Assembly: GCA_902761735.1 (NCBI GenBank)
Contig: CACWLL010000013.1
Coordinates: forward strand, 1 to 50,573
DNA: 50,573 bases
Reading direction: 5' to 3'
DNA from: an uncultured bacterium
Lineage (GTDB): Bacteria > Cyanobacteriota > Vampirovibrionia > Gastranaerophilales > Gastranaerophilaceae
Positions within the stretch are counted from its first letter, which is position 1, and the number at the start of each line of letters is the position of its first letter. The notes beneath the pieces are model-generated. The model was not told the DNA's origin, did no database searches, and worked only from the letters and a program-made list of their open reading frames with translations. Below are positions 1 through 9,700 of the stretch, piece after piece. The translations under genes were made by a program, and so were the position numbers.

Positions 1-80
1 ATTGACTGAGAACGTAATTCGTTATCAGATAATCTTGAGGTTATGCTTAATAATTTTGCTTGTGATGCTGCTAATCCCAT
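1..80 (-). CDS. Start of multicopy MGLAASQA-type protein (partial, cut by window edge)
   Basis: Only the first 26 codons are present, reading MGLAASQAKLLS followed by ITSRLSDNELRSQS. The ATG is at 80-78, with a GGAAAGG ribosome binding site 12 bases upstream. The coding start is identical at base level to the one beginning at 50494. I recognise the opening from memory as a recurrent, uncharacterised family in Gastranaerophilales genomes, usually small helical proteins present many times per genome. No function is known to me. A SigD/FliA-like promoter lies upstream at 107-134 and is shared with the other copy. Confidence 0.6.
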   Translation of the reverse strand, partial: MGLAASQAKLLSITSRLSDNELRSQS

Positions 81-99
81 GATATATTTATGCCTTTCC
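1..99. repeat. Terminal inverted copy of 50475-50573 (99 bp exact)
   Basis: Bases 1-99 are the exact reverse complement of 50475-50573. Identity stops at base 100 (g here, a in the other copy), with weaker similarity continuing to about base 160 across the promoter region. This is most simply two members of a conserved gene family at the places where assembly stopped. Confidence 0.95.
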
Positions 100-106
100 G
101 TATCCT

Positions 107-134
107 ATTACGGCATAATTTAGCATCAACTTTA
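107..134 (-). promoter_or_regulatory. SigD/FliA-like promoter of the terminal gene (left copy)
   Basis: Reading the minus strand, TAAA (134-131) is followed by 16 bases and then GCCGTAAT (114-107). This resembles the TAAA-N14-16-GCCGATAT class recognised by sigma-28/SigD. The same arrangement and spacing occurs before the right-hand copy of the gene, where neighbouring bases have diverged. The function is inferred from that conservation and from the known consensus. Confidence 0.45.
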
Positions 135-172
135 GCATTTGTTACAATTTGTAACAAATTTAATTAGGGTTA

Positions 173-1450
173 TTAATTAAACAAAATGCCAACAATTGCA
201 GCAGATAAGTAGCAGGCAAGTGTCCCTGCAATTAGCGCTCTAACACCTAATCGTGCAAGATTTTTCTTTTGGTTAGGTGCAAGTTCCCCGATACCTCCGA
301 GTTGAATTGCGACTGAACCGAGATTACCAAAACTGCAGAGGGCAAAACTGGCTATAAGAAAACTTTTATCGGATAATTTTTGAGGCAATGACACTAAATC
401 AACGTAGGCAACCATTTCGTTTAATACAAGTTTTGTTCCCATCAAACTGCCAACTGCTGTTGATTCTTTTAATGGTACTCCCATTAAATATGCAAATATA
501 GCAAATATTTTACCTAAAATCATTTTTAGTGAAAGCTGAGTTAAATCAAACGAAGCAAAATTTATATGTAAATATTTAACTATTAAATTACCTACACCTC
601 CAAGGAACCAATCAATCATAGCGACAAGAGCAACAAGGGCTAATATCATTGCGATAACATTAATTGCAACCTTCATCCCTTCTGATGCTCCGGATGATAT
701 GGCATCAAAGACATTTATATATGGTTTACGTCTTTTACTGTATGTTATAGAAAAGTCCTCACTCGTTTCAGGAGTGTGAGTTTCGGGATACATTATTTTT
801 GCAATAATCATAGCTCCGGGAACTGCCATAACAGAAGATGCCAAAAGATAATGTGCAGGAATCCCTATGCTTATATAAATAGGCATTGTCGCTCCGGAAA
901 TGCAAGCCATGCTGCCCGCCATAGATGCCAATAATTCGGAGCGGGTTAGTTTTGCCAAATAGGGTCTTATCATAATCTGGGCAGAGATTTGTCCGACTAA
1001 GGCGCTTGCAACGTTAGAAAGAGCCTCCGCTCCGCTTACGGCCATTAATTTATTCATTGCTTTCCCAAAAATCGGTACAATTCGTTGCATAATTCCGTAG
1101 TAATAAAGAATGTTTACAAGTATCATCATAAAGATTAAAGAGCAAATCAATTGAAGCGCAAATATATTTGAACCTTGGCCGAAAATTTCCAATTTTACAT
1201 TATCTAAAAGAGGCCCAAAGACAAAGCTTCCGCCTTCTTTTGCAAAGTCCAAAATCTTTTGGATAAAAAGCCCGAGATTGAGAAATAACGCTTGACCCAA
1301 CGGAACTTTAAAAATAAACAGTGCCAACAAAACTTGTAATGCAAAACCTGTTCCTATTGTTTTATAATTTATAGCTTTTTTATTGTTAGACATTAAGTAT
1401 GCTAACAAAAATATAACCACAATTCCTATTAACCCAAAAAATCTGCTCAT
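173..1450 (-). CDS. Concentrative nucleoside transporter (CNT/NupC family)
   Basis: This 425-residue polytopic inner-membrane protein has the order of the NupC/CNT family: an N-terminal helix pair, the GxxxxN/gate domain around residues 90-200 and a C-terminal transport core. Recognisable stretches include the GAEALSNVASALVGQ region (about 143-157) and GAxMPIYIS (about 186), which are typical of Na+- or H+-coupled nucleoside uptake. The length matches the family (400-425). The ATG is preceded by AGAGGA. It stands alone on the minus strand, so co-regulated genes do not help narrow the substrate. Nucleoside salvage fits a host-associated, nutrient-scavenging organism, but the specific nucleosides cannot be read from the sequence. 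Confidence 0.88.
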   Translation of the reverse strand: MSRFFGLIGIVVIFLLAYLMSNNKKAINYKTIGTGFALQVLLALFIFKVPLGQALFLNLGLFIQKILDFAKEGGSFVFGPLLDNVKLEIFGQGSNIFALQLICSLIFMMILVNILYYYGIMQRIVPIFGKAMNKLMAVSGAEALSNVASALVGQISAQIMIRPYLAKLTRSELLASMAGSMACISGATMPIYISIGIPAHYLLASSVMAVPGAMIIAKIMYPETHTPETSEDFSITYSKRRKPYINVFDAISSGASEGMKVAINVIAMILALVALVAMIDWFLGGVGNLIVKYLHINFASFDLTQLSLKMILGKIFAIFAYLMGVPLKESTAVGSLMGTKLVLNEMVAYVDLVSLPQKLSDKSFLIASFALCSFGNLGSVAIQLGGIGELAPNQKKNLARLGVRALIAGTLACYLSAAIVGILFN

Positions 1451-1540
1451 AAAATCCTCTTTAACTTTGTATAAGTTTATTATACAAAAAACATGAAAAA
1501 GGAGTTAGGAGTATTTGTTTTTTTGTAACAGTCGGTATTA

Positions 1541-4414
1541 TTATGTTGTAGTTTTTATTTTACTGAAATCTGAGAGGTTAAATCCTAAATCCTTCATGTG
1601 TCCGAGCAATGCTCCTCCGACTATATCTCCGGTTTCATTCTTTATTACCCAGCTTTGATCGCCATCGATAGCATTTCTTACCATATTAGTATAGGCTTGC
1701 TTATCGTAGAAGGTGTCTGCAGCCTTGTATATTGCATCTGTAAAATCATTACTCAATTCATTTAAATAATAATTGTAATCTGTACCTGTTAGAGATTTAA
1801 TTTGAGGAACGGTTCTTCCGGTTAAGAATCCGTTAATACCGTCTTTTACACTGTCAACGTGTCCTCCGACACGAGTACAAACAACAGGTGTTCCCTTGTA
1901 TAAGGATTCCCATTTCGCTCCATCCGGTTCAAAATGGCTTGAGTATAATGTAAAGTCACTGCCCGCTTGGAATATATTATTAGCGGTATAGCCGTCTTGC
2001 CATACAAGTTGTTTTCCCAAATCGTATCCGAGTTCTTTTTTAAGATTTTCTGCGATTTTTCTTATATTGCCGCCTTCTCCGTCAGCACCTCCTATTACAA
2101 TTACAGGGCGAGGTTTGCCCGGATATTTTGAAGTCCATTCGTTCATTACTCTGCGAATTGCATTACAAGCGACATCTACGCCTTTTTGGCTTACAAATCT
2201 TACTCCCATATTTAGAACAAGAGTGTTATCTAAATCTTCAGGTTTTATATGTGACAAATCCGTTAGTTCATATTCGCCTATATTAAATAACCTGTCTCCG
2301 CGTTTTTTGTTGTGCTCAATCATGCTTTTCAGATATTCAATAAAAACTTCTTTATTGTGACGGCGATTTAGCAATATTCTTTCCGTTGAATCAGCATGTG
2401 TGTAGGATTTATATTCTCTTAATTTTGTAGTCCCTTTTGTTTCCATTGCTTCCAAGGCATTATTAATACATTCGGAACCAATTTCTTTCAACTGTTCTAT
2501 TTTGGTTCTAAAATTCCCCGCATCAAGTTTTCCTGATAAAACTTCTTCCATTCTCGCTCTTTGAACGTCGGAAATCCCGGAAAGATTACGTAATGTTGTT
2601 TGGAATAATGTTATTTTGTCTCCATTGATAGCATTTAAGAAACCTGCAATATTTGCCTGACTGACTTCATTAACACTTCTATCCCACCCGTTACTTGCCC
2701 CTTGTAATGAGCCATTGGATTTTCTGATTGTGCATAAATGCTGCATTGCGTGGCTTCGATCCAGTTGTTCTGCAAGTTCATTTGCATATGTCGGGGAAAC
2801 CGGTTTCATTTTATTTGATAAGCAGGCTGCCATATTTGCAAGATTTACCTGATTATCTGTGACAAGAACTTTTTTTAATGCATCGTATTCAAAACCTGTA
2901 TTTGCGTGTTTATAAATATCGTATGCATATTTATCAAATAAGGTGTTTAAAATTTCAGAAGTATGCTGCCAGCTTGTTCCTTGATAGTCAAGGTTGTGAT
3001 TTATGTTTATCAGGTTCATTGATTTGAATAGTTCTGCCGCACGAGAGGATAATTCCTTCATTTCAGCTTCACAAGGAGCTTTTAACCTTAGAAGCGGGGC
3101 AATCGAGCCGGCGTGCCAGTCATTTAAAATCATCGCATCGGGAGTCTTTATTTCCATAAATTTCTCTTTATTAAGTATATTTATAAAGGTCTGAGAATTA
3201 GGATCAGCCTTTATTTTCATAAACTCGTATACCGCTTTAGAGAAAAACGCATATCTTTCTGTTTCGGAAACTTTTTGGGAATCTGTGTATAAGCCGTTAG
3301 ACGTAAAATAATCGTTATTTTTAAACATTAATCGTTTAAAACCTCTAGGGTCCAATCCGATAAAAACTTCAACAGGCTGCGTTTCAATTCTATCGTTGCG
3401 GTATGCTTGGGTGCTAAATTCTGCTACCTTGTCTAAGGTTATTTCAAAATGTTTTGGCTTATCTAGGTCGTAAGTATATTTATATACCCCGTCAATTTTT
3501 TCAAGTTTTGATTTGCCGTGAATAAGGCTTAACGGTCTTACAAGATAATTATCAATATTAAATTCTTTTGTAAGGTTCTTTGCAATTTGAACAGGAACTT
3601 CACCTAATCCGCCTTCTTTTTCAGGAATAGATTCCGAAGTTAAGGACCAAATAGTGGAATCTTTTGTGAGAGGTTTTGGTTGAGGAATTTTATCTTTTTT
3701 ATTGTTAATAAAAATGTCAGCAGCTTCATTTAGCCACGATTTTAATCGTTCGCTTAATTCAATAGGAGTGCCATCATTTTTGAGATTTCTAAGAAGCGGT
3801 ATCCCATCAAGATTTGCCAAATTTCTTTCTCTTGGTGCTGAAACCATTGCTTTATATGCTTGCATGTTCACGATATCATCATTTAAAGACGATAAATAAC
3901 CGTCATACCATTTTTTAGTATCGGTTAAATCGTTTGTTACATTGTCAATATTGGTCGAATTGTTGCGGGCAATGCTTTCTACGGAGGTTAACTTAGCATC
4001 CATAGCGGAGTTTTTGGCAGAAACTTCTGTCAGTTTATCAGAAATTTGTCCAAGTTGAGAATTTATATCTCCGATTTTTGAGTCAATATTCCCGCTAAGC
4101 CCTTTTGCTTTTCCGCTTCTGACAATTGCGTATGATGCAATACCCAGAGAAACCAATGCTAATCCGGCATTTATGTATGCTAAATTATCTTTTAAAATGT
4201 TTTTTGTTGTATAGTTGAAATTTTGCTGTTGAACAGGGAAAGGATTAACGGGTATAGGATTTTGTACCGGAGAGTTTGTCTGAGTTTGGTACTGATATAA
4301 GCTTGGTGATTTTAGCAATGATGTAGAATTGTTGGACTTTTGATTATAATCCTGCTGAAAACCGCTAAATCCCGACAAATTTTTGAAGGATACTTTTCCT
4401 ATATTTATTCCCAT
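1541..4414 (-). CDS. Glycogen/starch synthase-like GT5 protein with membrane and coiled-coil N-terminus
   Basis: This is a 957-residue protein, about twice the length of a normal GlgA. Residues 1-75 are Asn/Gln/Pro-rich and contain the GFSGF motif near residues 15-19. A transmembrane segment lies at about 78-100, followed by a heptad-rich coiled coil to about 185. From about 240 onward it has a GT5 glycosyltransferase fold: EKEGGLGEV near 264 matches the KxGGLGDV ADP-glucose loop, and SHFEPDG...GTPVVCTRVGG near 820-845 matches the C-terminal nucleotide-sugar site. A middle insertion (about 400-640) is not typical. The usual lysine of KxGGL reads as KE-GGL, so donor specificity is uncertain. 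AGGAG precedes the ATG. It is most likely a membrane-tethered glucan synthase or relative; free GlgA activity is not assured. Confidence 0.72.
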   Translation of the reverse strand: MGINIGKVSFKNLSGFSGFQQDYNQKSNNSTSLLKSPSLYQYQTQTNSPVQNPIPVNPFPVQQQNFNYTTKNILKDNLAYINAGLALVSLGIASYAIVRSGKAKGLSGNIDSKIGDINSQLGQISDKLTEVSAKNSAMDAKLTSVESIARNNSTNIDNVTNDLTDTKKWYDGYLSSLNDDIVNMQAYKAMVSAPRERNLANLDGIPLLRNLKNDGTPIELSERLKSWLNEAADIFINNKKDKIPQPKPLTKDSTIWSLTSESIPEKEGGLGEVPVQIAKNLTKEFNIDNYLVRPLSLIHGKSKLEKIDGVYKYTYDLDKPKHFEITLDKVAEFSTQAYRNDRIETQPVEVFIGLDPRGFKRLMFKNNDYFTSNGLYTDSQKVSETERYAFFSKAVYEFMKIKADPNSQTFINILNKEKFMEIKTPDAMILNDWHAGSIAPLLRLKAPCEAEMKELSSRAAELFKSMNLININHNLDYQGTSWQHTSEILNTLFDKYAYDIYKHANTGFEYDALKKVLVTDNQVNLANMAACLSNKMKPVSPTYANELAEQLDRSHAMQHLCTIRKSNGSLQGASNGWDRSVNEVSQANIAGFLNAINGDKITLFQTTLRNLSGISDVQRARMEEVLSGKLDAGNFRTKIEQLKEIGSECINNALEAMETKGTTKLREYKSYTHADSTERILLNRRHNKEVFIEYLKSMIEHNKKRGDRLFNIGEYELTDLSHIKPEDLDNTLVLNMGVRFVSQKGVDVACNAIRRVMNEWTSKYPGKPRPVIVIGGADGEGGNIRKIAENLKKELGYDLGKQLVWQDGYTANNIFQAGSDFTLYSSHFEPDGAKWESLYKGTPVVCTRVGGHVDSVKDGINGFLTGRTVPQIKSLTGTDYNYYLNELSNDFTDAIYKAADTFYDKQAYTNMVRNAIDGDQSWVIKNETGDIVGGALLGHMKDLGFNLSDFSKIKTTT

Positions 4415-4667
4415 AAAAGACTCCTAATTGTGCAAACTATGAATTAAATACGTCTGAATTATATTTTTTGCTATCACGCAGAAAATTTTTACTAAAATCT
4501 TTACAAACAGTAATAAGTATAATATTCTTTTTTTTTATTATTATCAAAAATTTAAAAATAATTAACAATATACATTTTAACTAAGCCTATTGACAATGAA
4601 ATATGTTCTTGATAGATTAATTATTGTGAGCCGATGAAGCATTGGTTTAATATTAAAAATAACATTT

Positions 4668-4740
4668 GCGCCTGTAGCTCAGCCGGTAGAGCAATCCCCT
4701 TTTAAGGGAGAGGTCGCGCGTTCGAATCGCGCCAGGCGCA
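4668..4740 (+). tRNA. tRNA-Lys (anticodon TTT)
   Basis: This 73-nt cloverleaf has acceptor arms GCGCCTG/CAGGCGC with discriminator A. The D arm carries AGCTCAGCCGGTAGAGC, the anticodon loop is CTTTTAA, and the T arm has the GTTCGAATC core. No CCA is encoded. The gene lies in a gap between two minus-strand genes and is followed directly by a hairpin terminator. Confidence 0.96.
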
Positions 4741-4744
4741 AATT

Positions 4745-4774
4745 AAAAGAGATAACTTTAAGGTTATCTCTTTT
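4745..4774. terminator. Bidirectional rho-independent terminator after tRNA-Lys
   Basis: A perfect 12-bp stem (AAAAGAGATAAC, 6-base loop, GTTATCTCTTTT) lies between tRNA-Lys and the 3' end of the convergent gene at 4783. Its A- and T-rich flanks let it serve both directions. Confidence 0.85.
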
Positions 4775-4782
4775 ATTATTAT

Positions 4783-5142
4783 TTAGCAGCCTCTGCGTAT
4801 TTTTTCTATATCTTGTTTGTGTCGTTCGTAACTCTTTTCTGCCTTTTTTATTGCCAGTCTTATCCCGTTCATTGCATCAACAACTTTAGAATAAAACCCT
4901 TCCGTGGCATACTTCGGACACCCGAACTCGGTCAAATTCCCGTATATTTCATGCGAAAAGCTAATTTCATCCAGTGTACTGTTTATAACCATATTTGTAT
5001 TAAAAGTTTTTTCCAAATCGCTTATAAACCCTACGTTTTCTTCCGCTGTTGCAAACTCACTCAGCTTTTTCATATTCTTTGCAGATATGACTCCTTCGAT
5101 TTTTAATCCACTAAATGATATTGGAGATGTTTTGTTTATCAT
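4783..5142 (-). CDS. Unrecognised 119-aa protein with N-terminal SFSG motif
   Basis: I do not recognise a family. The N-terminus reads MINKTSPISFSGLKIEG and carries the S-F-x-G motif shared with other proteins of this window. The rest is soluble, mixed alpha/beta at first and ending in a charged helix (KKAEKSYERHKQDIEKIRRGC) with a terminal cysteine. The ribosome site before the ATG is weak (GGGAA). It lies 26 bases downstream of the repeat-rich 454-aa gene on the same strand, so the two are probably co-transcribed. Function unknown. Confidence 0.7.
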   Translation of the reverse strand: MINKTSPISFSGLKIEGVISAKNMKKLSEFATAEENVGFISDLEKTFNTNMVINSTLDEISFSHEIYGNLTEFGCPKYATEGFYSKVVDAMNGIRLAIKKAEKSYERHKQDIEKIRRGC

Positions 5143-5168
5143 AAAATTCCCTTTTATTTGTTACTATA

Positions 5169-6533
5169 TTATGCTGCCGTTTTTGGTTTATTCGCCATTG
5201 CTCTAAAAGCTTCTTTATCAGCATTTGACAACAACTTAAAACGGTTTATTTTATCAGTTACGCAATACGGTACACCGGATTTATCAAAACTGATTGTTCT
5301 GAATTGATAATTTTCACCCGGTTTAAAATCTTTTATTTCGTATATTAAAAATCGAGTTTCATCAGTATTGGGGTCTACTGTATCTATTGTATATTCTCTA
5401 ATTTTTTGGCCGTTTTCATTTCTGACGGTAATATACTTGTATCTGCCGCCCGTATCAAGAATATCTTTTTTGGAAGCATTTTGAAATATTTTATCAATAT
5501 CTGTTTCTATGTCATTAGGCATAGTTAAAGCTTCTGCAGCCTCATCTGCTAAAACCTGATCTTTAGAAGGGTTTACCAAAAAATCTTCAGTTTTTGTTTC
5601 ATGGATTGTTTCTTGTTTTGCGTTTTGAGTAAGCTCAACTTTTGCATCCGATGTGTTTTCAATTTTTGTTTCAGGGATAGGTGCAACCTTTGTTTCAGGC
5701 GCAGGTTCAATTTTTACTTCTTGAACGGGTTCTGTTTTAATTTCTGTTGTGGTTTCAACTTTTAGTTCGGGAGCAGGTTCAATTTTTACTTCTTGAACGG
5801 GTTCTGTTTTAATTTCCGTTGTGGCTTCAACTTTTGGTTCTGGAGCAGGTTCAATTTTTACTTCTTGAACGGGTTCTGTTTTAATTTCCGTTGTGGCTTC
5901 AACTTTTCGCTCAGGAGCAGGTTCAATTTTTACTTCTTGAATTGGTTCTGTTTTAATTTCCGTTGCGGCTTCAACTTTTGGTTCAGGAGCTGCCTCCGCT
6001 TTAGGTACAGGTTTTGGTGCAGTTTCTTTTACTGCTGAATGAAGTGATTCTTCAACTGTTTCAGAAACATTTGAAACGACTTCTTTTGTTTTATTTTTTA
6101 ATTGCGCAGTCGTATCGGATAGTAATTCTTGACCCTTAGATTCAAGCTGTTTGGACTCTTTCATCCCCCATTTACTTTTTACTGCGTATAAAATACCTGA
6201 TAACGCAATTATTCCGCCACCAATACCAAGATATTTATTTGATATTATTTTATCATTATTACGGTTTTCTGCTACAAGGTCTTTTTGTTCTTGCGGCAAG
6301 TATGTTTGCGGAGTACCCGTTTTGCTTTCATTTATGTTAAGACTTATTGTATCTGTTTTAGGTGTTTTTTCAAGTTCTACTTTCGGTAATGTTGCCGCAA
6401 TAGTATTTTTTACGGTTTGCGATATTACGCTTTTATTCTGTATCGGAGTAGTACTATTATTCGGGATTGCCCCGTTGCTTTCGGAAAGATACTTAACTGT
6501 TTTAAAACTTTGTAACGCTTGTGTTTCTGCCAT
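5169..6533 (-). CDS. Unrecognised 454-aa membrane protein with Pro/Glu/Lys tandem repeats
   Basis: No family is recognised. Order of parts: an N-terminal region of about 95 residues, a transmembrane helix (YLGIGGGIIALSGILYAV, about 100-118), a charged helical stretch, and then roughly 180-280 made of imperfect 24-residue repeats of the type EVKIEPAPEPKVEATTEIKT. A compact C-terminal domain (about 345-445) follows, rich in beta-prone segments such as GRYKYITVRNENGQKIREY. The layout recalls TonB-like or surface-spanning proteins in which an extended Pro-rich rod crosses the periplasm, but no TonB C-terminal domain is visible. AGGAAG precedes the ATG. The coding sequence is intact and all repeats remain in frame. 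Confidence 0.75.
   Translation of the reverse strand: MAETQALQSFKTVKYLSESNGAIPNNSTTPIQNKSVISQTVKNTIAATLPKVELEKTPKTDTISLNINESKTGTPQTYLPQEQKDLVAENRNNDKIISNKYLGIGGGIIALSGILYAVKSKWGMKESKQLESKGQELLSDTTAQLKNKTKEVVSNVSETVEESLHSAVKETAPKPVPKAEAAPEPKVEAATEIKTEPIQEVKIEPAPERKVEATTEIKTEPVQEVKIEPAPEPKVEATTEIKTEPVQEVKIEPAPELKVETTTEIKTEPVQEVKIEPAPETKVAPIPETKIENTSDAKVELTQNAKQETIHETKTEDFLVNPSKDQVLADEAAEALTMPNDIETDIDKIFQNASKKDILDTGGRYKYITVRNENGQKIREYTIDTVDPNTDETRFLIYEIKDFKPGENYQFRTISFDKSGVPYCVTDKINRFKLLSNADKEAFRAMANKPKTAA
5706..5993. repeat. Four 72-bp tandem repeats inside the 454-aa gene
   Basis: The units are 5706-5777, 5778-5849, 5850-5921 and 5922-5993, each 72 bases (24 codons). They are nearly identical at base level, differing mainly at the codon after the PAPE segment (Leu, Pro, Arg) and at the last unit. 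High DNA identity points to recent expansion, so copy number probably varies between strains and in assemblies. Confidence 0.92.
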
Positions 6534-6702
6534 ATTAGAATGCTTCCTGTTAATTTTTCTGACTACATAATAAATTAAATCTGAACAAAAATTTTATTGC
6601 ATGAGATTTATATTTTGCTCAATAAAACTTAACAAAACATTCAAAGATAAACCCTTGGATTAGCAGGATAAGAGCATAGTTCGTGAAAAATTATAATGAG
6701 TT

Positions 6703-9700
6703 TTATACTCTGTTCATACTGCAAAAATGTTTGTAGCCGCAATATTTGCAAGCATAGGCATGAGAGTCGTCGCAAGGTTCAAACTCGCAATTTAGAATGG
6801 CTTGTTTCATTTTGAAGTAGTTATTTATTGCCGCTTCATATAAATCTTGTGTAATGTTTAATTCATGCAATATGCCACCTAAAGGGAAGAAAAATGCGAG
6901 GCGGCTGACTTTTTTCTGCTCTTGTTTTTCAAAGTAGTATTTATATAGACATATTTGGTTGTAGTAATCTTCGTGTTCTCCGCCCGGACAGATTTCTTTT
7001 GTGGCTTTTGCTGGGTCGGATGTCTTGTAGTCAATAATTGTATATGTACCATCTTCATTTATTTCTATCTTGTCAATGTACCCGACAAAGTCATCTTGTC
7101 TGATTTTATATTCAGCGGCATAAACTTTTTCAGGTTTTGTATCTGTAATATGATGGTAACATTCTTTTAATTCATTTTCTCCACGAACCTCGTAAATATT
7201 CCTGCTTTCAGGAGTTGAAAACGCTTGCTTTGCCATCTCTTTTTTGAAAGATAATATAAAATCTTCTTTAGACGGATAAAAGCCTTGTTCTTTGCCTTTA
7301 TCAATCATAAATCTGCAGGCTTCGTGAATTGCTGAACCATAATTTGCTGCATCTGCAATACTAAATCTTGTATCAAGTTTTAAGATATCTCCATATAAAA
7401 ACATTCTTGGACATTTTAAATATTGGTTAATTAAGCTTGCACTGTACAACCTGACGGACATACTATTTTTGATTCGTTCCGAAAAATCTTGTTTGTAGTC
7501 GTACTTCCTTTTTTGTAGGAAGTTTATTTGCAGGGTAGTGTATTCTTCCGCATTAAGCTCTTTACCTTGAATTACTTCGCAGTGTTCTTTTATTTCTTCT
7601 ATCCATTTACAAGGCTTGGTTGATTTATTGTACGAAAGTCTGAGAGTATGTCTTGCCCTTGTCATTCCGACATACAGATTCTTAACCCTGTCTGCTTGCC
7701 TTAAAAGTTTGCGTTCTTCATCTTTTTTGTACTCTTTCGGACTGACAGGAATTATTGGTTTAAGATTTGGATTTGAGGAGCTGTTCCACTTACTTGCTTG
7801 AAGTGATGGCAGATATACATAATCAAATTCTCTGCCTTTTGAACCGTGATATGTTAATATTTGGACCGCATTAAGTGTTGTAGGCGGTGAGTCAATTTCA
7901 ATATCAAGGTCATTGTCATCTTGTACCATTAATAAATATTCTACAAATTCTTCAAAACACGGTCTGTTGAAGTTAACATAAAAATCTTCAGCTTCCTGAA
8001 TTATCTTTTTTAGAGCGGAAATATTTTCTGTTCTGTTAATTTCTTCGTTTACAAAATATTCTAAAATTCCTGTTTGAGCAAGAATTTCAAGTATAATGTT
8101 TTTTGTTGACTCATTATTTTTGTATTCATTAAGTTTATCATATACTGCTATAAATTTTTCTATTTTTGGGGCGTCTATCCAATTATTAGTGTTTTTTATT
8201 GTTTCAATAAAAGTTTTATCTTTAGCCATTCCCTCTATAATTTTTGTAAAATCTAAAGGATGAATATCAAACGGAGCGGATAATAACAATTTAAGCAATT
8301 TGTCACAATATAATTCGGGATTGGCTAACATTTGCATATAATAAAATAACGTAATTGTCGAATTTATTTCAAATATACTTTTATTTTTTGCTCTTTGAAT
8401 CGGGATATTTTTTTGAGTAAGCAAATCTGCATACGTTTTTGCTGTCTCGTGATTCGTTACTATTATCGCCAATTCAGAGTAGTTCGGTTTGTCGTCTTCT
8501 GTTTTAGGAAACTCAGGTGAGTTCACAAGAGTTTCAATTTCATTTACGATTTCAAGTTCTTCTTGATCGGATGTTTCATAAACTGCTATGCGAACAGGTT
8601 TATCTTTAGACAAAATTTTTTCATTTTTTGCAGTCAATGTCTTATCAATGTTATATTTAGCCTTAAATTTAGGGTTATTTTCCAATCTGCGTTCATCGTT
8701 CATAGCAATTAATCTTGCAACATCCAGTATTGATTGAGTAGAACGTCTGTTATCGGTTAGACATTTGACTGTTGTATCAGGAAATTCATTTAAAAACCCT
8801 TCAATTGTCTCCATATTTGCACCTTGGAATGAGTATATTATTTGGTCATCATCACCGACAACACAAATATTTTGTGTTTTAAGAGCATGAGTCAACAAAA
8901 AGATTAAATCGTTTTGTGATTTATTAGTGTCCTGATATTCATCAACCAATATATGTTCGTATTTATTGGCAATTTTATCAAGAAATGCCGGATTTTGTTC
9001 AAATTTATCCAGAACTAAATTTATCATATCGTTGAAATCAATAAAGTTATTATTGTCAAGTTTTTCTTGATATAGTTTGTAATACTCCAAAATTTCTTTA
9101 TCTTTAGCAATCACTTTTTCTATATTTTCAATTTCTTTTATCTTTTTTTCAATTTTTTTTGAATTTTTTGTTGCATCAGAAATCTTTAGTTCTTCAATTT
9201 CCTTTTTTAACGCAGAGATTGCAGGTTCATAATCAGGATTAGTTTTTATGTTATTAAGATAGACTTCTTCATTTAGTCTGTGATGCTTAATTGCGGCTAT
9301 TTTTTTTAGTATTGTTGATATGTATACATAAGGATTATTTTTGTTATTTCGATATTCTTTTGCATCATATTGGTCGATACATTCTTTTAAAATTTCTCTG
9401 CTTACAGCATCCGGTATAACTCTGTAATTTTCATTTAACCCAAAGTCCTCAGTGTTTTCGGAAATAATTTCATTACAAAATGCGTGATAGGTATATATAT
9501 TTATTTCGCAATTATTATTTTCTAATTCGGCTTCAATTCTTTTCCTCATTTCATTTGCGGCTGCCTCGGAAAAGGTAAGGCAGAGTATTTTGTCAGGGGT
9601 TGTCCCTTCCTTTATTATATTTTTAATTCTGTGAATGATGGTGAACGTTTTACCGGTACCGGGTCCGGCAAGTATCAAGAGTTTGCCTAATGTGTTTTTA

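Noticed and set aside
5706-5993. CRISPR array
   Set aside because: The repeats are contiguous 72-bp coding units without spacers.
5793-6038. 81-codon Phe-rich frame on the plus strand
   Set aside because: It is the antisense of the tandem repeats in the 454-aa gene; composition is dictated by the repeat.
5169-6533. TonB protein
   Set aside because: The Pro/Glu/Lys rod and membrane helix fit, but the TonB C-terminal domain is not visible and no ExbB/ExbD genes are near.
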